NCBI GenBank assembly: GCA_031286585.1 | Contig: JAITUC010000029.1 | Location: 1 to 64,000 of the forward strand | Length of the DNA: 64,000 bases | Direction: 5' to 3' | DNA from: Delftia acidovorans | GTDB taxonomy: Bacteria > Pseudomonadota > Gammaproteobacteria > Burkholderiales > Burkholderiaceae_C | In this document: in pieces, positions 35,634 to 48,597 of the stretch | Position numbering within the stretch: the first letter of the stretch is position 1 | Layout of the letters: the number at the start of each line of letters is the position of its first letter | Notes under the pieces: generated by a model | What the model saw: the letters and a program-made list of their open reading frames with translations, nothing else | Database searches by the model: none | Told to the model about the DNA's origin: nothing | Made by a program: the position numbers and the translations under genes

Positions 35634-36863
35634 TCAGTGCACGTGGCCCCAGTAGATCAGCGCATCGCGCCCTTCGACCGACAGCGACACGGGCGCACCC
35701 ACGGGAAGCATCACCTTGGTCGGCACATGGCCGTAGGGAAGGCCCTGCAGCACGGGGCACTTGACCTGGCTGCGCAGCCAGTCGATCACGGTCTGCAGCT
35801 TGAAGCCCTTGTCATGCGAGCTGAGCTTGAACTCGCTGAACTGGCCGAACACGATGGCCTTTTGCTGGGCCAGCACGCCGGCATGCAGCAGTTGGGTCAG
35901 CATGCGCTCCACGCGGTAGGGGTGCTCGCCCACGTCTTCCAGGAACAGGATGCCGCCCTTGATCTGCGGGAAGTAAGGCGTGCCCAGCAGGGAGACCAGC
36001 ACGGCCAGGTTGCCGCCCCACAGCGTGGCGCCCCCGCTGATGTAGAAGTCCTTGACGACGGGCTTGCCATCTTCGCGCAGGCCGATCCTGGGCATCTGCC
36101 AGCCCGCGCCCTCGCCCTGGCCGCTGAGCAGGTCGTTGAAGCAGTCCAGCATGATGTCGTCCACGCCGCCCTCGTCGTCGGGGCGGCCGAAGTCGTGCAC
36201 CAGCAGGGGGCCGGCCCAGGTGGTGGCGCCGGTCTTGGCCAGCAGGGCCAGCGACAGCGCCGTGAAGTCGCTCAGGCCCACGAAGCGCGTGCCGCCTGCG
36301 ATGGCCTTGGCCACGGCCTTGTACTTGATGCCCGGCAGGATGCGCGTGAGTCCGTAGCCGCCGCGCGTGGGCAGCGCCAGGTCGGCACCGCTGGCCGCCG
36401 CGCGTTCAATGGCCGCCAGGCGCGTGGCGTCGTCGCCTGCAAAGCGCTGGTGGCTGCTCAACGCGTCGGCATCGATCTCCACCTGGTGGCCCATGGCCTC
36501 CAGGCGGCGCACGCCGCGCTTGAAGCCGGCCTTGTCGCGCACGGCACCGGCGGGCGAGTAGACATAGATGTGGCGCGGACCCTGGTCATGCGCATGGCCG
36601 CAGCAGCTGCCATCGGCGGCATGCACATGGCCATGATCGTGGTCGTGGTCGTGGCTGCGGGAAGCGCCCCGGTCCTGCGCAACGGCATGCGAATGATCGT
36701 GGGCCTGCCCGTGAGGGTGCACGCAGCAGCTGCCGTCAGCGGTGTGCACATGCTCTTGCTGATGATCTGCAGGAAGGGCAGCGGCTGTCGTTTTGCGGGG
36801 GGTACGGGAACTGCGCGAAGTGGCCAAGGTGGTTCCATGCCGGCCCTGGCCGGCATGCTCCAT
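35634..36863 (-). CDS. ldcA: LD-carboxypeptidase (S66 family) with His/Cys-rich N-terminal extension
   Basis: This 409-residue cytoplasmic enzyme is expected to remove the terminal D-alanine from muropeptide tetrapeptides during cell-wall recycling. The S66 domain (residues 98-409) shows RGGYG, the Ser of VGLSDFTAL, the LWGGNLAVL segment, a Glu in FLEDVGEHPYR, and GHVPTK with the catalytic His. The odd part is the first 97 residues. They hold a duplicated block, EHVHTADGSCCVHPH at 37-51 and GHVHAADGSCCGHAH at 78-92, joined by HDHDHDHGH. That block should bind transition metals. The start at 36863 lacks a clear ribosome site, so the exact N-terminus is uncertain. Confidence 0.87.
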   Translation of the reverse strand: MEHAGQGRHGTTLATSRSSRTPRKTTAAALPADHQQEHVHTADGSCCVHPHGQAHDHSHAVAQDRGASRSHDHDHDHGHVHAADGSCCGHAHDQGPRHIYVYSPAGAVRDKAGFKRGVRRLEAMGHQVEIDADALSSHQRFAGDDATRLAAIERAAASGADLALPTRGGYGLTRILPGIKYKAVAKAIAGGTRFVGLSDFTALSLALLAKTGATTWAGPLLVHDFGRPDDEGGVDDIMLDCFNDLLSGQGEGAGWQMPRIGLREDGKPVVKDFYISGGATLWGGNLAVLVSLLGTPYFPQIKGGILFLEDVGEHPYRVERMLTQLLHAGVLAQQKAIVFGQFSEFKLSSHDKGFKLQTVIDWLRSQVKCPVLQGLPYGHVPTKVMLPVGAPVSLSVEGRDALIYWGHVH

Positions 36864-36930
36864 ATTGCAAGGGGAGTGAAGACGGGGCACTGCCGCTGCG
36901 CAGCCCCGGCAAGGGGCCGGCGGCGCAGGC

Positions 36931-38310
<1,380 letters not shown>

Positions 38311-38325
38311 TCAGGGAGCCAGGGG

Positions 38326-39585
38326 TCAGGGCAGCGGCTTGCGCACGCCCTGCGCATAGTGGTAGAGCGTGACGACCGGCGCCTGCAGCTCGCCCTGGGG
38401 CGTGAAGGAAATCGGTGCCGTCACGCCGTCATGCTGGGTCTGGCGCAGGTAGGGGATGTAGGCATTGGGCCGGATGGAGTCGGCCCGCAGCATGGCCTGG
38501 GCCAGCACCATGGTGGCGTCGTAGGCGTAGGGGCTGAAGACCTGGTACTGGTCGGGAAAGCGCTGGTCGTAGCGCTGCTTCCAGGCGGTGCCGCCCGGCA
38601 TGCGCTCCAGCGGGCTGCCGCCCACGGCGCAGGTCACGTTGCGCAGCGGGGCCGCGTTGCCGGCCAGCTCGGGCAGGCGCAGCGTGCACTGGCCGTCGCC
38701 CCCCAGCAGGCGCACCTTGTCCATGGCCAGCTGGGCCATCTGCCGGAGCATGGGGCCGGCCTGGGCGTCCAGGCCGCCGAAGAAGATGGCATCGGGCTTC
38801 TTGCCCTTGATGGCCGTGAGGATGGGCACGAAGTCGGTGGCCTTGTCGCCGGTGAACTGCTTGTCCACGATCTCGATCCCCTGCTCCCGCGCAGCGGCCT
38901 CGAACAGCGCCACGATGCCCTGGCCGTAGGCCGAGCGGTCATCGATGATGGCCGCTCGCTTGACACCCAGCTTGCCCACGGCATGCGCGACCAGCGCATC
39001 GACCATGGCGCGGTCGTCGGCGATCACGCGGTAGGTGGTGTCGTAGCCCGCCTGGGTGATGGCTGGATTGCTGGCCGCCGGCGTGACCATGACGATGCCG
39101 CAGTCGTGGTAGATGGATGTGGCCGGCAGCGTGGTGCCCGACTGCAGGTGGCCGACCACGGCCGCCACCTTCTTGTCGCACAGGCGCCGGGCCAGGGCCA
39201 CGGCCTGGCCGGGATCGCCGCCATCGTCGCCGGCCTCCAGCTTCCAGCGCAGCTTGCGCCCGCCGATCTCCAGCCCCTTGGCGTTGAGATCGTCCAGGGC
39301 CATGCGCACGCCGTTTTCCTCATCCTTGCCCAGACTGGCGATGGGGCCGGACACCGGCCCCGCATGGGCGATGCGCACCACGAGCGGGGCATCGGCCGTG
39401 CTGGCCGTGCTGGCGGCAGAGGCCGGGCCGGCCGGCAGGCTGGCGGGTTGATTGGCGGACGGGTTGGCGGGATGTCCATTGGCCGGGCCGCTTCCCGGCT
39501 GTGCCCAGGCCAGGCCGCCGCTGCCCAGCAGGGCGCACAGCAGGGCCGGGCGGGCCCACGGGAAATGGCGGATCAAGGCGTGCAT
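38326..39585 (-). CDS. Branched-chain amino acid type ABC binding protein (LivK-like)
   Basis: This 419-residue periplasmic protein starts with a signal peptide ending near AWAQ. It has an unusual linker of about 35 residues, rich in Pro, Ala, Ser and Asn, and then the Leu/Ile/Val-binding fold (VVRIAHAGPVSGPIASLGKD onward). The linker may tether the domain away from the membrane. No permease or ATPase of this type is nearby, so it works with components elsewhere. AGGAG lies five bases before the ATG. The gene is 27 bases upstream of the tadA fusion on the same strand. Confidence 0.88.
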   Translation of the reverse strand: MHALIRHFPWARPALLCALLGSGGLAWAQPGSGPANGHPANPSANQPASLPAGPASAASTASTADAPLVVRIAHAGPVSGPIASLGKDEENGVRMALDDLNAKGLEIGGRKLRWKLEAGDDGGDPGQAVALARRLCDKKVAAVVGHLQSGTTLPATSIYHDCGIVMVTPAASNPAITQAGYDTTYRVIADDRAMVDALVAHAVGKLGVKRAAIIDDRSAYGQGIVALFEAAAREQGIEIVDKQFTGDKATDFVPILTAIKGKKPDAIFFGGLDAQAGPMLRQMAQLAMDKVRLLGGDGQCTLRLPELAGNAAPLRNVTCAVGGSPLERMPGGTAWKQRYDQRFPDQYQVFSPYAYDATMVLAQAMLRADSIRPNAYIPYLRQTQHDGVTAPISFTPQGELQAPVVTLYHYAQGVRKPLP

Positions 39586-40088
39586 GGCAACTCCTGGAAA
39601 AAACGGTCAATCTGTGAAACAGGCGCCCTGGCAAACGAAATCCGCTGCGGCGTGGCCCACTCGGGCGCTGCCCGGCCGGGCAAGGCCTGGCGCAGAAAAC
39701 GCGCACCAGGCCCGGGGCGGGGCAGGCACGGGCCGGGGTATCCGGCATGGCGGCCCGGCCCGTGCAGTGCGCATCCTAAAGGATAGGCAAAAACCGGCGC
39801 CGCCCGCCAGGGCATCGGGCGCATACCCCCTGGCGCGCGCTTTTTCGGGGCTGCGGCGATAATGCTGCGCCTCACCGCAAGCGGGCTGCGAGGTTTTCGT
39901 CGCCGGACCGCCCCAAGAGTGGGGGCCTTTTTTTGTCGCCGGGCCACCCCAAGACAAAAAGCGGCCCCCTTGAGGGGCAGCGGACCTTGCGCAGCAAGGG
40001 TAGCGTGGGGGCCAGTTTCCCCCGCATTGCGCCCGACGCCCGGCCCCCACGCCGGTGCGGGTACGAACACAGAACACCACAAAGCCCC
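39586..40088. repeat. Gene-free 503-base divergent region with an imperfect direct repeat
   Basis: This region separates the LivK-like gene and rlhA. A 20-base direct repeat with two differences lies at 39899-39918 and 39935-39954 (GTCGCCGGACCGCCCCAAGA and GTCGCCGGGCCACCCCAAGA). Each copy is followed by a G- and T- or A-rich tract (GTGGGGGCCTTTTTTT after the first). The stretch 39972-40015 adds GGGGCAGCGGACCTTGCGCAGCAAGG, here split by a small palindrome. It looks like degenerate copies of a beta-proteobacterial intergenic repeat. Open frames crossing it lack coding character. The remaining sequence must hold the two promoters, which I cannot place. Confidence 0.5.
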
Positions 40089-42095
40089 ATGTCCCTCCTG
40101 CCCCACCAGCTCGAACTCCTGTCACCCGCGCGCGATGCCGACATCGGCATCGAGGCCGTGAACCATGGCGCCGACGCCGTCTACATCGGCGGCCCGGCCT
40201 TCGGCGCCCGCGCCACGGCAGGCAACGACATCCGCGACCTGCAGCGGCTGATCAACCACGCGCACCGCTTCGGCAGCCGCATCTTCATCACGCTCAACAC
40301 CATCCTGCGCGACGATGAACTGGAGGCCGCCCGCAAGATGGCCTGGCAGATCTACGAGGCCGGTGCCGACGCGCTGATCATCCAGGACATGGGCCTGCTG
40401 GAGCTGGACCTGCCGCCCATCCAGCTGCACGCCAGCACCCAGACCGACATCCGCACCCCCGAGAAGGCGCGCTTCCTGCAGGACGCCGGCCTGTCGCAGA
40501 TCGTCGTTGCGCGCGAGCTGGACCTGCAGCAGATCGCCGCCGTGCGCGCGGCCACCGACCCGGCGCGCACCACCATCGAATTCTTCGTGCACGGCGCGCT
40601 GTGCGTGGCCTATTCGGGCCAGTGCTACATCACCCACGCCCACACGGGCCGCAGCGCCAACCGCGGCGACTGCAACCAGGCCTGCCGCCTGCCCTACGAG
40701 GTGCTGGACGCCAGCGGCCGCATCATCGCCCACGAAAAGCACGTGCTGTCCATGAAGGACAACAACCAGAGCGACAACCTGCGCGCCCTGATCGACGCCG
40801 GCGTGCGCAGCTTCAAGATCGAGGGCCGCTACAAGGACATGGGCTACGTGAAGAACATCACGGCCCACTACCGCAAGCTGCTGGACGAAATCATCGAAGA
40901 GCGCGAATTCTCCGACACGCCCCTGGCGCGCTCATCCTCGGGCAGCACCAGCTTCAGCTTCACGCCCGACCCCGACCAGAACTTCAACCGCGAGTTCACC
41001 GACTACTTCGTCAACGGCCGCAAGGAAGACATCGGCGCCTTCGACACGCCCAAGACACCGGGCCGCGCCATCGGCTGGGTCACCAAGGTGGGCGAGAACT
41101 TCGTGGAGATCGAGACATCGAGCCGCGACACCGAACTGCACAACGGCGACGGCCTGTGCTACTACGACCTGCAAAAGGAACTGGTGGGCCTGCAGATCAA
41201 CCGCGCCGAGTCGGTCGATGCGAAGAAGTCGCTGTGGCGCCTGTTCCCCAAGGACCCCATCGCCGGCTTCAAGGACCTGCGCAAGGGCCTGGAGGTCAAC
41301 CGCAACCGCGACATGGCCTGGGTGCGCACGCTGGACAAGAAGTCCAGCGACCGCCGCATCGGCCTGTGGGCCGAACTCAAGGAAACGCCCGACGGCTTTG
41401 CGCTCACGCTGACCGACGAGGACGGCTTCACCGCCACCGCCGCCATCGTGCAGGAACACCAGGCCGCCACCGACGCGGCCCGCGCCGAAGCCACGCTGCG
41501 CGAGCAACTGGGCCGCTTCGGCGCCACCATCTTCTCCGTGCATGACATCGGCCTGCAGCTGAGCCAGCCCTGGTTCGTGCCGGCCTCGGCCCTGAACCAG
41601 CTGCGCCGCGACGCCGTCGCCGCGCTGGAGGCCGCGCGCCAGGCCGGCTTCGTGCGCCTGCCGCGCGCCCTGCCCGTGGAGCCGCCAGCGCCCTTCCCCG
41701 AAGACACGCTCACCTACCTGGCCAACGTCTACAACCAGAAGGCACACGACTTCTACGTCAAGCACGGCGTCAAGATCATCGATGCGGCCTACGAGAGCAA
41801 GGAAGAGGAAGGCGAAGTCAGCCTGATGATCACCAAGCACTGCGTGCGCTTTTCCATGAGCCTGTGCCCCAAGCAGGCCAAGGGCGTGATCGGCGTGAAG
41901 GGCACCATCAAGGCCGAGCCGCTGCAGCTGATCAACGGCAAGGAAAAGCTCACGCTGCGCTTCGACTGCAAGCCCTGCGAAATGCATGTGGTGGGCAAGA
42001 TGAAGCGCTCGGTGATCAACCAGCACGCCAAGGAAATGCAGGAATTCCCGATGCAGTTCTACCGCACGCGTCCCGTGCCTTCGCCCAGCGCCTGA
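40089..42095 (+). CDS. rlhA: 23S rRNA 5-hydroxycytidine synthase, U32 family
   Basis: This 668-residue U32-family protein has the two-part architecture of E. coli RlhA (YdcP), which hydroxylates C2501 of 23S rRNA. The N-terminal TIM-barrel-like U32 core starts ELLSPARDADIGIEAVNHGAD. Conserved cysteines are in GALCVAYSGQCY and RGDCNQACRLPY near residues 172-200. The C-terminal domain ends with further conserved cysteines (CPKQAK, CKPCEM). The ATG at 40089 starts MSLLPHQLELLSP. The 3' end overlaps the small gene on the other strand by 37 bases. Confidence 0.85.
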   Translation: MSLLPHQLELLSPARDADIGIEAVNHGADAVYIGGPAFGARATAGNDIRDLQRLINHAHRFGSRIFITLNTILRDDELEAARKMAWQIYEAGADALIIQDMGLLELDLPPIQLHASTQTDIRTPEKARFLQDAGLSQIVVARELDLQQIAAVRAATDPARTTIEFFVHGALCVAYSGQCYITHAHTGRSANRGDCNQACRLPYEVLDASGRIIAHEKHVLSMKDNNQSDNLRALIDAGVRSFKIEGRYKDMGYVKNITAHYRKLLDEIIEEREFSDTPLARSSSGSTSFSFTPDPDQNFNREFTDYFVNGRKEDIGAFDTPKTPGRAIGWVTKVGENFVEIETSSRDTELHNGDGLCYYDLQKELVGLQINRAESVDAKKSLWRLFPKDPIAGFKDLRKGLEVNRNRDMAWVRTLDKKSSDRRIGLWAELKETPDGFALTLTDEDGFTATAAIVQEHQAATDAARAEATLREQLGRFGATIFSVHDIGLQLSQPWFVPASALNQLRRDAVAALEAARQAGFVRLPRALPVEPPAPFPEDTLTYLANVYNQKAHDFYVKHGVKIIDAAYESKEEEGEVSLMITKHCVRFSMSLCPKQAKGVIGVKGTIKAEPLQLINGKEKLTLRFDCKPCEMHVVGKMKRSVINQHAKEMQEFPMQFYRTRPVPSPSA

Positions 42096-42340
42096 CCGTC
42101 CGGCGCCTGCGCCAGCGAACGCCCGCTCTGCGTCAGGGCCGCCACCCACCGCCCCTCTTCCTGCACCAGCCGCACCCATCCCGGCCCAGGCGTACCGGCA
42201 ATGGGGGCATCGCCCATCAGCGCCAGGCAGCGCATGAGCACGCTGGCGCCCTGCCCCAGGCGCTTGCCCAGCCTGGGCAGGGACATGGGCGCGGGTTCAG
42301 TGGCCAGTTCGCGCAGGATGTCGGCGGCCAGTTCCTCCAT
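42059..42340 (-). CDS. Small helical (winged-helix-like) protein downstream of the FdhF-type gene
   Basis: This 93-residue frame starts MEELAADILRELATEPAPMSLPRLGKRLGQGASVL, which reads like a winged-helix DNA-binding start. It lies 13 bases after the stop of the molybdoenzyme gene on the same strand, so the two are probably co-transcribed. GGAGG is not seen before its ATG; AGCTAGGC is the only candidate site. No family is recognised with certainty. It may regulate or help mature the oxidoreductase. It overlaps rlhA by 37 bases tail to tail. Confidence 0.6.
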   Translation of the reverse strand: MEELAADILRELATEPAPMSLPRLGKRLGQGASVLMRCLALMGDAPIAGTPGPGWVRLVQEEGRWVAALTQSGRSLAQAPDGQALGEGTGRVR

Positions 42341-42353
42341 GCCTAGCTGCACT

Positions 42354-44684
<2,331 letters not shown>

Positions 44685-44757
44685 GGGACGGGAGTGTTCC
44701 GCCTGTCCATGATCCAGGTCAAATCACATCTCCAAATGGAGAGATTCAGAAAAGGCA

Positions 44758-47508
44758 TCAGCGCAAAACCCGCAGCTCCCGCGCCAGCGCCACGGCCTGG
44801 GTGCGGCTGCGCGCGCCCAGCTTGAGGTTGATGCTGCGCAGGTGGGTGCGCACGGTGCTGTCGGAGACGAAAAGCTTCTCGGCCATGGCCGCATTGGAGT
44901 AGCCCGAGGCCAGCAGCTCCAGCACGCGCAGTTCCTTGCGGGTCAGGGGCTCGGCAAGCACCGTGGCCACTGCCGGGCCTTCGCGCGCATCCGCTGCCTG
45001 CACCCCGGCGGCATCGGCGGGCTCGGCAGGCTCGCCCAAGGCAGACAGCAGCCGCTGCGCATGGGCGGCTGCCTCCGGCTCCGCCGCTTCCGTGCGGCGC
45101 GGCAGTGAAAGCGACATTGAAGGCGACAGCACGCGCTGCAGCACGGGCACGAGCAGCGGCCCCTCATCGAGCATCAGGCGCACAAAGCCTTCGCTGGCAC
45201 CGTGGCGCAGCGGCTGGGCCAGCGTGGCGGCTGCGGCGTCCAGGTCGCCGCTGCCCGCCTCGGCCAGCGCGCACAGCACCTGCAGCTTGAGGCTGCGGTG
45301 GCGGCGCCCGCGCCGTTGCGCATCGGCCAGCAAGGGGGCGACGGCTTCGCGCACGGCATGGCAGTCGCCAAAGTGCAGCCCCCAGCGCAGCCGCGCGATG
45401 GCGATGTCCTCCACCTCGTGCGGGGGCAGGCGCAGGCGTTCCACGCGCGGCCATACGCGGGGGTCGTCGGCACGCTCCAGCGCCTCGGACGCGGCGGCCC
45501 GGTTGCCCTGCAGCACGAAGATGCGCGCATGCTCCAGCCGCGCGCTGGCCGTCACGCGGGGCAGCTGGCGTTCATGCCCCAGGTACTCCAGTTCGGTCAG
45601 CAGGCCGAAGGCCGCATCCACATCGCCGCGCACGAAGGCAATGCGCGCACGCATGCGGTAGCTGGAGATCACATGGTCGGGCAGGCCCACGTCGCGGGCC
45701 AGCGGCAGGTAGACGTTGAGCAGGTGATCGGCGCCATCGAGGTCGCCGGTCTCGTAGAGCACGCCGGCATGCAGCACGCCGGCCCAGGCATTGCCGTTGG
45801 TGGGGTTGTAGGAGGCGCTGCGCGGCGTGGCGGCCAGCGCCACGCGAAAGCGCGATGCCGCCTGCCGCAGCCGCCCGCCCGACAGGTCCAGCACGCCCTC
45901 CATGGCCTCGGTGTACATGCGGCTGAACAGGCTGCCGGCCTGGGTGCTGCGCGCCGCGTCCAGCAGGCGGTGGGCCTCCTCGGCATCGCCCAGCACGGAC
46001 ACCACGTAGGCCATGGCATTGGTCAGCGAACTGTCCGCGAATGGCCGGCAGCTGGGCAGGCAGGCCAGCGCCTGGCGGCCCAGTGGCGCCGCCTCTTCCA
46101 CGCGGTCCATCATGGCCAGCAGCAGCGGCTGCAGGGCCATGACCAGCGCCTGCGCGGCGGGGTCCGCGGCCATGCGGGGCCGCAAGGCGTCCAGCCGCTG
46201 CTGCGCCTGCCAGGGGCCGCGCGTGAAACAGTCGGCATAGGCGGCCACGGCCTGCAGCAGCGGCTCGCGCGCCATCAGCGGCGCCGGCATGGCAGAGAAC
46301 CAGCGCGACAGCAGGCGCATGCGGCCCTGCTCCATCAGCGCCTCGGCGTGGCGCGCCAGCAGGGACAGGGCATGCGGCAGGTCGCCGCCTTCCAGCGCAT
46401 GCTCGATGGCAGGCACGGGCCGGCCGCAGGATTCGTACCAGCCGCTGGCCGCCAGGTGAAGGCGCGTCAATTCACCAGGCTGCTCGCGCAGCAGCTGCGC
46501 GCGCAGGAAGTCGGCAAACATGCTGTGGTAGCGCCAGCTGTGCCCGCCCTGGCCACCCTGCGCCTCGTCGGCCAGCGGCACCAGGAACAGGTGGGCCTGC
46601 TCCAGCGCCTGCAGCATGGCGGCGCCGTCGGCGCGCGGCACCAGGGCCTGGCAGACCTGGGCATCCAGCGTGCGCAGGATGCTGGTGCGCAGCAAAAAGT
46701 CGCGCACGGATGCGGGCTGCTGGGCCAGCACATCCTCGGCCAGGTAGTCGGCCACGGCGCGCTCCGAGCCCGAGAAGCGCTCGATGAAATCGCTGTGCGG
46801 GCCATGGCGCTCCAGCGCCAGCGAGGCCAGCCACAGCGCGCCTATCCAGCCTTCGGTCTTGTCCAGCAGCCGCGCCAGGGCCTCGCGCGGCAGCGGGCAG
46901 CCGCGCAGGCGAAAGAACTCCTCGGCCTCGCCCACGGAAAAGCGCAGCAGCGCCACATCGATCTCCAGCAGCTGGCCGCTGGTGCGCAGCCGCCCCAGTC
47001 CCAGGGCCGGCAGCGCGCGCGAGCCTATGACCAGGCGCCCGCGCTCGGGCAGCTGCTCCATGAGCTGGCGCACCAGGCCCAGCACGGCATCGTTGTGCAG
47101 CACCTCGAAATCGTCGATGAACAGCGCAAAGGAGCGGCCCTCGCCGGCCAGCGCATGCAGGGCCCGGGACAGCTCGCCGGCGCCTTCCGACGGACCCACC
47201 CCCAGGGTGCGCACGGCCGCGCCCAGGCACTGCAGAAAGCGCGAGACATCGTTGTCGGCAGCATCCAGCGTCAGCCAGGCCGTGGCCTGGCCCTCGGCCT
47301 GCAGGCGCTCGCGCATCTGGCGCATGGCCGTGGTCTTGCCAAAGCCGGCCGGCGCGCGCACCAGCACCACGCGGGCGCGCAGGGCCTCGGGCCAGCGCGC
47401 GGCAACGGCCAGCCGGGCCACCTGGGCGGCAGCGGCGCGCGGCGGGCTCAGCTTGGCCTGCGGCACGTAGCCGGAACCGGGAGCAGGAATGGGCGCTGGA
47501 GACGGCAT
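44758..47508 (-). CDS. LAL (MalT/AlkS-like) LuxR-family transcriptional activator
   Basis: This 916-residue protein has the LAL layout: N-terminal NTPase with P-loop APAGFGKTT near residue 53 and Walker-B-like FALFIDDFE near 135, a long TPR-like helical middle, and a C-terminal LuxR helix-turn-helix (LTRKELRVLELLASGYSN) near residue 853. MalT and the alkane regulator AlkS share this design; they bind an inducer and ATP, oligomerise and activate adjacent operons. It is divergent from the nine-gene beta-oxidation operon and so is its likely activator. The ATG at 47508 has no clear ribosome site; GTG 47523 is an alternative. Confidence 0.88.
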   Translation of the reverse strand: MPSPAPIPAPGSGYVPQAKLSPPRAAAAQVARLAVAARWPEALRARVVLVRAPAGFGKTTAMRQMRERLQAEGQATAWLTLDAADNDVSRFLQCLGAAVRTLGVGPSEGAGELSRALHALAGEGRSFALFIDDFEVLHNDAVLGLVRQLMEQLPERGRLVIGSRALPALGLGRLRTSGQLLEIDVALLRFSVGEAEEFFRLRGCPLPREALARLLDKTEGWIGALWLASLALERHGPHSDFIERFSGSERAVADYLAEDVLAQQPASVRDFLLRTSILRTLDAQVCQALVPRADGAAMLQALEQAHLFLVPLADEAQGGQGGHSWRYHSMFADFLRAQLLREQPGELTRLHLAASGWYESCGRPVPAIEHALEGGDLPHALSLLARHAEALMEQGRMRLLSRWFSAMPAPLMAREPLLQAVAAYADCFTRGPWQAQQRLDALRPRMAADPAAQALVMALQPLLLAMMDRVEEAAPLGRQALACLPSCRPFADSSLTNAMAYVVSVLGDAEEAHRLLDAARSTQAGSLFSRMYTEAMEGVLDLSGGRLRQAASRFRVALAATPRSASYNPTNGNAWAGVLHAGVLYETGDLDGADHLLNVYLPLARDVGLPDHVISSYRMRARIAFVRGDVDAAFGLLTELEYLGHERQLPRVTASARLEHARIFVLQGNRAAASEALERADDPRVWPRVERLRLPPHEVEDIAIARLRWGLHFGDCHAVREAVAPLLADAQRRGRRHRSLKLQVLCALAEAGSGDLDAAAATLAQPLRHGASEGFVRLMLDEGPLLVPVLQRVLSPSMSLSLPRRTEAAEPEAAAHAQRLLSALGEPAEPADAAGVQAADAREGPAVATVLAEPLTRKELRVLELLASGYSNAAMAEKLFVSDSTVRTHLRSINLKLGARSRTQAVALARELRVLR

Positions 47509-47550
47509 GCGGACGAGGAGCACATGGCAGGAGTGAAGCAGCGGGCACTT

Positions 47551-47653
47551 TCGTCGGTTTCGACGATGGCGGCAATGCGGGGTGATTCCTAGACTGGCTT
47601 GCAGATCATAGGCAGCGCAGCGCGCCCTGTCGCGAGCCCAGGCGACAGGGCGC
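47551..47653. promoter_or_regulatory. Divergent control region with two inverted repeats
   Basis: Between the LAL gene and the operon are two palindromes. TCGTCG (47551-47556) faces CGACGA (47561-47566) across four bases. GCGCCCTGTCG (47622-47632) faces CGACAGGGCGC (47643-47653) across ten, a perfect eleven-base pair. The first suits a regulator-binding site. The second lies 33-64 bases before the operon ATG, so it could be an operator or a leader-RNA hairpin. Assignments are inferred from position. Confidence 0.55.
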
Positions 47654-47685
47654 CCGGCAAAGACACTCTCAAAGGAGACTCACAC

Positions 47686-48468
<783 letters not shown>

Positions 48469-48597
48469 GCATACAGCCCAGCCATCCGTCAGGCACCGTC
48501 CCCGCGTTTTCCCTGGCCGGAATCGTCGCTTGCGACGATGCCCGGCCCGCGCCGGCCGGGCCACCATCCCCCAGGAATACAGGAACAGGAGACATCC

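Noticed and set aside
39573-40106. Overlapping minus-strand open frames in the gene-free region before rlhA
   Set aside because: They run through direct repeats and homopolymer tracts, lack ribosome sites, and have Arg/Pro-rich translations in several frames at once.
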